From contig OX621253.1 in the NCBI GenBank assembly GCA_951640165.1, positions 31,813,969 through 31,877,968 of the forward strand: a stretch of DNA of 64,000 nucleotides. The letters run 5' to 3'. The position numbers and the translations under genes were made by a program. Source of the DNA: Pseudoips prasinana. Taxonomy: Eukaryota; Arthropoda; Insecta; Lepidoptera; Nolidae. Below the pieces are notes generated by a model. The model searched no databases, was not told the DNA's origin, and was given only the letters and a program-made list of their open reading frames with translations. Below, one piece after another: positions 63,871 through 64,000 of this stretch (positions within the stretch are counted from its first letter, which is position 1; each line of letters begins with the position of its first letter).

Positions 63871-64000
63871 CCGTTTCAATATAGAAACATGTGGATAACA
63901 GTGATCAGAGGCGACGAGCGTACTAACTTGTGCGACTAACAGGGGTTCTATTTCTATATTTTGTGGGTAGCTTTTTTCGAGACTTATAATGAGCGGTTTA

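Noticed and set aside
1..64000. CRISPR arrays, operons, ribosome binding sites, phage genes
   Set aside because: No regular repeat-spacer array or compact gene order exists. All signals are eukaryotic.

Overview
This window looks like a repeat-dense stretch of an insect genome, most likely a moth or butterfly (Lepidoptera). The reasons are the tRNA-headed SINE families, the short Helitrons with TC...CTAG ends, RTE-type LINE tails ending in ATGATG, mariner, hAT and Transib DNA transposons, spliced GT-AG structure and AT-rich intergenic DNA. I found no convincing single-copy host gene, no genuine tRNA or rRNA gene and no bacterial or viral gene set. Almost everything I can assign is mobile DNA in various states of decay. 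The lepidopteran assignment is an inference from these repeat types, not from a database search.

Layout. 0-13 kb: a Jockey-like LINE relic (215-2009, minus strand), a tail-to-tail pair of RTE LINE 3' ends (2700-3449), a foldback MITE (3936-4087), the 3' end of another LINE (4739-5067), Helitrons, a nearly full mariner transposase gene with two lesions (7972-9050) and a LINE zinc-finger tail (12025-12294). 13-31 kb: SINEs of several families, foldback MITEs, Helitrons, a 384-bp hAT MITE with perfect 8-bp target duplications (23719-24102) and a near-perfect hairpin with 50-bp arms (19954-20061). 31-43 kb: RTE fragments, one with its target duplication and one with a local inverted copy, a second hAT element with perfect 8-bp duplications (38907-39402), and a SINE interrupted by two other elements (42655-43245). 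43.4-44.8 kb: a 1236-bp element whose ends match the Transib/RAG pattern, carrying a small spliced gene. 45-54 kb: SINEs, Helitrons, LINE tails and a run of hairpins just before the next element. 54.3-58.0 kb: a young LINE with an uninterrupted ORF2 (endonuclease plus reverse transcriptase) and a 23-A tail. 58-64 kb: Helitrons, SINEs, RTE pieces and poly-C tracts.

How the parts relate. The RTE LINE and a non-coding SINE (called SINE-E here) share their last ~70 bp, which fits a LINE mobilising a SINE through a common tail. Nested insertions give relative ages: hAT into SINE-E, Helitron into Rep-F, and a foldback MITE plus a LINE tail into SINE-A. The most unusual item is the Transib-like element at 43488-44723. 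It has a CGGCG target duplication, ends that begin CACTGTG and CACAGTG, a nonamer-like block 24 bp inward on one side, a TATA box, a spliced small gene and a poly(A) signal, but no visible catalytic core.

Family names used below are local to this answer. SINE-A has an ATT-rich tail and a core reading like 'atctgatcccaaactaag'. SINE-B has the head 'gtgtggcgcagcgg'. SINE-C has the head 'tggtctagcggtagcg'. Rep-D contains 'gacagcttaacgtgcc'. SINE-E has the RTE tail. Rep-F contains 'acggaaccct'. Rep-G has a TTTTA tail. Rep-H begins 'gggactagtccc'. Boundaries of SINEs and old fragments are good to roughly 5-20 bp. Gaps not listed separately held nothing I could recognise.
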